Below the pieces are notes generated by a model. The model was given only the letters and a program-made list of their open reading frames with translations. It was not told the origin of the DNA and searched no databases. The translations under genes and the position numbers were made by a program. Positions 60,577 through 64,000 of a DNA stretch of 64,000 nucleotides are shown in pieces (the first letter of the stretch is position 1; each line of letters begins with the position of its first letter). This DNA is from Pseudomonas viridiflava (GTDB lineage: Bacteria > Pseudomonadota > Gammaproteobacteria > Pseudomonadales > Pseudomonadaceae). The stretch spans positions 62,001 through 126,000 of the forward strand of contig NZ_UPSE01000499.1 of the NCBI RefSeq assembly GCF_900573885.1, given 5' to 3'.

Positions 60577-61944
60577 TTAACCGAGTACTGCACTGGCGGT
60601 CAGATCCAGACACTTGCGTGCCTTGGTCACCAGTTCATCGATTTCGTCTTTGCTGATTACCAGCGGCGGCGCAATGATCATGGTGTCGCCTACGGCGCGC
60701 ATGATCAGACCGTTGTTGAAGCAGTGGCCGCGGCAGATCATGCCGACGCCCTTGCCCTCGAACCGCTCGCGGGTCTTTTTGTCTTTCACCAGCTCAATGG
60801 CGCCGAGCATGCCAAGACCGCGCACTTCACCCACCAGAGGGTGATCCGCCAGCTCACGTAAACGCTTTTGCAAATACGGTGCCGTTTCGGCGCGCACCTT
60901 CTCGAGAATTTTTTCCTCGCGAATGATCCGCAGGTTTTCCAGCGCCACGGCGGCCGCCACCGGGTGACCGGAATAGGTGAAGCCGTGGTTGAAGTCGCCG
61001 CCTTCGTTGATCACGTCGGCAACCTTGTCGCTGACAATCAGGCCACCCATGGGGATGTAACCCGAGGTCAGGCCTTTGGCGATGGTCATCAGGTCTGGCG
61101 TGTTGCCGTAGTAGTCACTGCCGAACCACTCGCCGGTGCGGCCAAAGCCACAGATCACTTCGTCCGCGGCAAAGAGGATGTCGTACTTGGCGAGAATTTC
61201 GCGCACCTTCGGCCAGTAGGTGTCGGGCGGAATAATCACGCCGCCTGCGCCTTGAATCGGCTCGGCAATAAACGCCGCGACCTTGTCTTCGCCGACTTCG
61301 AGAATTTTCTTTTCCAGCTGCTCGGCAGCCCAGATGCCGAATTCGGCGGGGCTCATGTCGCCGCCTTCACCAAACCAGTACGGCTGCGGGATGTGCACGA
61401 TGTCGGGGAGCATGCCGCCCTGCTCGTGCATGCCTTGCATACCGCCCAACGCGGCGCCGGCCACGGTGGAGCCGTGATAACCATTGAGGCGGCCGATGAT
61501 GACTTTCTTCTGCGGCTTGCCCTTCACCTGCCAGTAGTGACGGACCATACGCAGCATGGTGTCGTTACCTTCCGAACCCGAACCGGTAAAGAACACGTGA
61601 TTCATGTGCGGCGGCGCCAGCTCGGCGATGGTTTTCGCCAGCTCCAGCACCGGTGGGTGCGCGGTCATGAAGAAGGTGTTGTAGAACGGCAGCTCTTTCA
61701 TCTGCCTGGCCGCCGCATCAGCCAGCTCATCGCGGCCGTAGCCGATGGCCACGCACCAGAGGCCGGCCATGGCGTCGAGAATCTTGTTGCCTTCGCTGTC
61801 CCACAGGTACACGCCATCGGCCTGGGTAATGATGCGCGGGCCCACTTCCTTCAGCTGTTTATAGTCACTGAATGGCGCCAGGTGATGGTCGTTGCTCAGC
61901 GCTTGCCACGCGCGCGTCTGCGGGTTTTTCATCGGGCTGGTCAT
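60577..61944 (-). CDS. spuC: Polyamine:pyruvate aminotransferase SpuC
   Basis: The 455-residue class III PLP aminotransferase moves an amino group from putrescine (and other polyamines) to pyruvate. The PLP lysine is Lys290 in MTIAKGLTSGYIPMGG; the FAADEVICGFGRTGEWFGS and TGSGSEGNDTMLRM motifs are intact. ATG 61944 follows GAGGTTTGCA; the frame from 61965 is not supported. It follows spuB by 54 bases. Confidence 0.95.
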   Translation of the reverse strand: MTSPMKNPQTRAWQALSNDHHLAPFSDYKQLKEVGPRIITQADGVYLWDSEGNKILDAMAGLWCVAIGYGRDELADAAARQMKELPFYNTFFMTAHPPVLELAKTIAELAPPHMNHVFFTGSGSEGNDTMLRMVRHYWQVKGKPQKKVIIGRLNGYHGSTVAGAALGGMQGMHEQGGMLPDIVHIPQPYWFGEGGDMSPAEFGIWAAEQLEKKILEVGEDKVAAFIAEPIQGAGGVIIPPDTYWPKVREILAKYDILFAADEVICGFGRTGEWFGSDYYGNTPDLMTIAKGLTSGYIPMGGLIVSDKVADVINEGGDFNHGFTYSGHPVAAAVALENLRIIREEKILEKVRAETAPYLQKRLRELADHPLVGEVRGLGMLGAIELVKDKKTRERFEGKGVGMICRGHCFNNGLIMRAVGDTMIIAPPLVISKDEIDELVTKARKCLDLTASAVLG

Positions 61945-61998
61945 TGCAAACCTCAATTCAAACAAGCCCGGCGTGTGCCGGGCCTGGTGAGTCTCTGA

Positions 61999-63357
61999 TT
62001 AAACCGAGAGCAGCAGGAACTCGCGTTCCCAGGAGCTGATTACGCGCTTGAAGTTCTCGTGCTCGGCACGCTTCACGGCGATGTAACCGCTGACAAACTT
62101 GTTGCCCAGGTACTTCTCGACAGTCTTGGAGTTTTCCATGCGCTCCAGGGCGTCTTCGATGGTCAGCGGCAGGCGCAGGTTACGGCGCTCGTAGCCACGA
62201 CCTTTAACCTGGGCGCTCGGGTTCAGCTGCTCCACCATGCCGATATAGCCGCACAGCAAGCTGGCGGCGATAGCGATATAGGGGTTGGCGTCGGCGCCCG
62301 GCAGGCGGTTTTCCACGCGGCGGTTCTGCGGCGACGCATCCGGTACGCGCAGGCCCACGGTGCGGTTTTCTTCGCCCCATTCCACGTTTACCGGCGCCGA
62401 GGTGTCGGGCAGGAAGCGGCGGAAGGAGTTCACGTTTGGCGCGAACAGCGGCAACAGCTCAGGAATGTATTTCTGCAGACCACCGATGTGGTGCAGGAAC
62501 AGCTGGCTCATGGTGCCGTCTTCGTTGGAGAAGATGCTCTTGCCGGTGGTGATGTCGATGATGCTCTGGTGCAGGTGCATCGCGCTGCCGGGCTCGCCGG
62601 TCATGGGCTTGGCCATGAAGGTGGCGGCCACGTTATGTTTCAGCGCGGCTTCACGCATGGTGCGTTTGAAGATGATGATTTGGTCGGCCAGGTGCAGGGC
62701 GTCGCCGTGACGGAAGTTGATTTCCATCTGCGCGGTGCCGTCTTCGTGGATCAGGGTGTCCAGATCCAGTTCCTGCAATTCGCACCAGTCATACACGTCT
62801 TCGAACAGCGGATCGAATTCGTTGGCGGCGTCGATGGAGAACGACTGGCGACCAGTCTCGGCGCGGCCGGAACGGCCAATCGGGGCTTGCAGCGGATAAT
62901 CCGGGTCGTCGCTGCGCTTGGTCAGGTAGAACTCCATTTCCGGCGCGACGATAGGCTGCCAGCCCTTCTCGGCGTAGAGCTTGAGCACCTTCTTAAGGAT
63001 GTTGCGCGGCGACAGCTCGATCGGGTTGCCTTGCTTGTCGTAGGTGTCGTGAATCACCTGGGCGGTAGGCTCGATGGCCCACGGTACGAGGAACACGGCA
63101 TTTTCGTCCGGGCGGCAGATCATATCGATGTCAGCCGGGTCGAGCAGGTCGTAATAAATGTCGTCTTCCACGTAGTCACCGGTGACGGTCTGGAGCAAAA
63201 CGCTCTCAGGCAGGCGCATGCCCTTCTCGTCGATGAACTTGTTCGTGGGCGCAATCTTGCCGCGCGAAATGCCGCTTAGATCACTAATAAAGCACTCAAC
63301 TTCGGTGATCTTGCGCTCTTTCAGCCAACTGGTGAGTTGGTCGAGTTTGGGACTCAT
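61999..63357 (-). CDS. spuB: Gamma-glutamylpolyamine synthetase SpuB (glutamine-synthetase family)
   Basis: The 452-residue glutamine-synthetase fold enzyme ligates glutamate to polyamines. It has the ATP and glutamate sites in APEMEFYL, TAQMEINFRHGDAL, PGSAMHLHQSI and NRRVENRLPGADANPYIAIAA. Its position between spuA and spuC gives the specific name; the GS domain alone would allow GlnA paralogues such as PuuA. Confidence 0.93.
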   Translation of the reverse strand: MSPKLDQLTSWLKERKITEVECFISDLSGISRGKIAPTNKFIDEKGMRLPESVLLQTVTGDYVEDDIYYDLLDPADIDMICRPDENAVFLVPWAIEPTAQVIHDTYDKQGNPIELSPRNILKKVLKLYAEKGWQPIVAPEMEFYLTKRSDDPDYPLQAPIGRSGRAETGRQSFSIDAANEFDPLFEDVYDWCELQELDLDTLIHEDGTAQMEINFRHGDALHLADQIIIFKRTMREAALKHNVAATFMAKPMTGEPGSAMHLHQSIIDITTGKSIFSNEDGTMSQLFLHHIGGLQKYIPELLPLFAPNVNSFRRFLPDTSAPVNVEWGEENRTVGLRVPDASPQNRRVENRLPGADANPYIAIAASLLCGYIGMVEQLNPSAQVKGRGYERRNLRLPLTIEDALERMENSKTVEKYLGNKFVSGYIAVKRAEHENFKRVISSWEREFLLLSV

Positions 63358-63400
63358 AAAGACCTCAGGGGGGATTTAAAACCTAGCTCTATAGCTAAGC

Positions 63401-64000
63401 TCAGCGTTGACTCGCCCGCTTGCGGCAGGCATCTCCAAATGCCTGGAAGATGGCGAGGTATTCGGGGTTGGAGGCCACTTGCCATTCGGGGTGCCACTGC
63501 ACGCCGAGGGCGAAGCTTCTGGCTCCCTCTACCGAGACCGACTCGATCAGTCCGTCTGGGGCCAGGGCCTCTACACGCAGGCCCGGCGCCAGACGTTCAA
63601 CGCCCTGACCATGTATGGAATTGACGCGAATCTCGCCTGGCAAACCAAGGCCGGCGAGCACGCCACCCGGCTGCACATGCAGCGGATGGCTGGGTGAATA
63701 CTGCACTTCCACGGGCTCGTTTTCCGGCTCGCGGTGATCCATGAAGGTGCCGGTTTCGTGAACTTTCTGGTGCAGGCTGCCGCCAAACGCGACGTTCATT
63801 TCCTGAAAGCCGCGGCATATACCGAATACGGGCACACCGGCGGCCACGGCTGCGCGAATCAGGGGCAGCGTGGTGGCATCGCGTTCAGGGTCATGAAGCG
63901 TTCCGGGCGCACTCGCCGGGCCGCTATAAAGGTGGGGTTCTACGTTGGACGGCGAGCCAGTGAACAACAGGCCGTCTAGACTCTCCAGCAGGGCGTCGAA
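63401..64000 (-). CDS. spuA: Gamma-glutamyl-polyamine hydrolase SpuA (class I glutamine amidotransferase; cut by window edge)
   Basis: The last 200 residues of a PuuD-like hydrolase that removes glutamate from gamma-glutamyl intermediates. The nucleophile is in PVFGICRGFQEMNVAFGG, the preceding loop TGSPSNVEPHLYSG is typical of PuuD, and the His-Glu pair is in GVQWHPEWQ. The frame is open to the window edge, so the start is not visible; the TTG at 63967 is internal. Confidence 0.92.
   Translation of the reverse strand, partial: FDALLESLDGLLFTGSPSNVEPHLYSGPASAPGTLHDPERDATTLPLIRAAVAAGVPVFGICRGFQEMNVAFGGSLHQKVHETGTFMDHREPENEPVEVQYSPSHPLHVQPGGVLAGLGLPGEIRVNSIHGQGVERLAPGLRVEALAPDGLIESVSVEGARSFALGVQWHPEWQVASNPEYLAIFQAFGDACRKRASQR

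Noticed and set aside
1..64000. CRISPR arrays, toxin-antitoxin or defence systems, tRNA or rRNA genes, phage genes
   Set aside because: Looked for and not seen; every sizeable gap is accounted for by promoters, repeats or terminators, and the genes are recognised core or fimbrial families.

Overview
The window is about 64 kb of chromosome from a gammaproteobacterium of the genus Pseudomonas in the broad sense. Evidence for this is the high GC content, the ftsYEX-rpoH block beside mtgA and thiSG, the coaD-ferredoxin-ggt-mutM run, divergent trpI/trpBA, phosphorylcholine phosphatase, and a complete spuABCDEFGH polyamine locus next to an acylase of the HacB type. Gene order largely follows P. aeruginosa as I remember it. 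I cannot name the species. I saw no rRNA, tRNA, CRISPR array, insertion sequence or prophage.

Region by region. 1-950 (minus strand): thiG (cut by the window edge), thiS with a clear sigma70-type promoter, and a DUF423 membrane protein. 989-8166 (minus): a chaperone-usher fimbrial operon of two pilins, chaperone, usher and two tandem paralogous tip adhesins. Its base composition is visibly poorer in GC than its surroundings, so it looks like an acquired island inside a conserved core block. 8511-18533: mtgA, a membrane-anchored hypothetical, rpoH, ftsX-ftsE-ftsY (minus), then two M16 peptidase-family genes, rsmD and a YheT-like hydrolase (plus). 18537-23207: a TetR regulator divergent from a coniferyl-type aldehyde dehydrogenase, a twin-arginine small subunit and a GMC oxidoreductase, with a near-perfect palindromic operator inside the shared promoter. 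23316-32586: coaD, ferredoxin, ggt, a small membrane protein, mutM, an HDOD protein, a PfpI/DJ-1 protein, rlmI and ilvD.

32783-45118: pchP, a small phosphoesterase, a LysR regulator, a chemoreceptor with a large helical ligand domain, trpAB/trpI, small stress-type proteins (ElaB-like, dodecin, DUF1161), a luciferase-like monooxygenase, OsmC and a CPA1 antiporter. 45217-54622: two paralogous lipoproteins, a lipoprotein metallopeptidase, a HAD phosphatase, a 2OG-Fe(II) oxygenase, DUF2059, an alpha/beta hydrolase, a thioredoxin-like protein, an AraC regulator and the penicillin-acylase family enzyme (HacB-like). 54874-64000 (minus): spuH,G,F,E,D,C,B,A for polyamine uptake and gamma-glutamylation catabolism, with spuA cut by the window edge.

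Two families of palindromic intergenic repeats are scattered through 29-55 kb. Family A is built on GTAGGTTGGGTTGAG...CTCAACCCAACCTAC (four copies). Family B is built on CCCTCTCCCGC...GCGGGAGAGGG (two copies). Most lie between convergent genes, and they flank the segment where gene order departs from P. aeruginosa. The window is mainly housekeeping. Its accessory content is the fimbrial island, the repeat families and several candidate regulatory palindromes.
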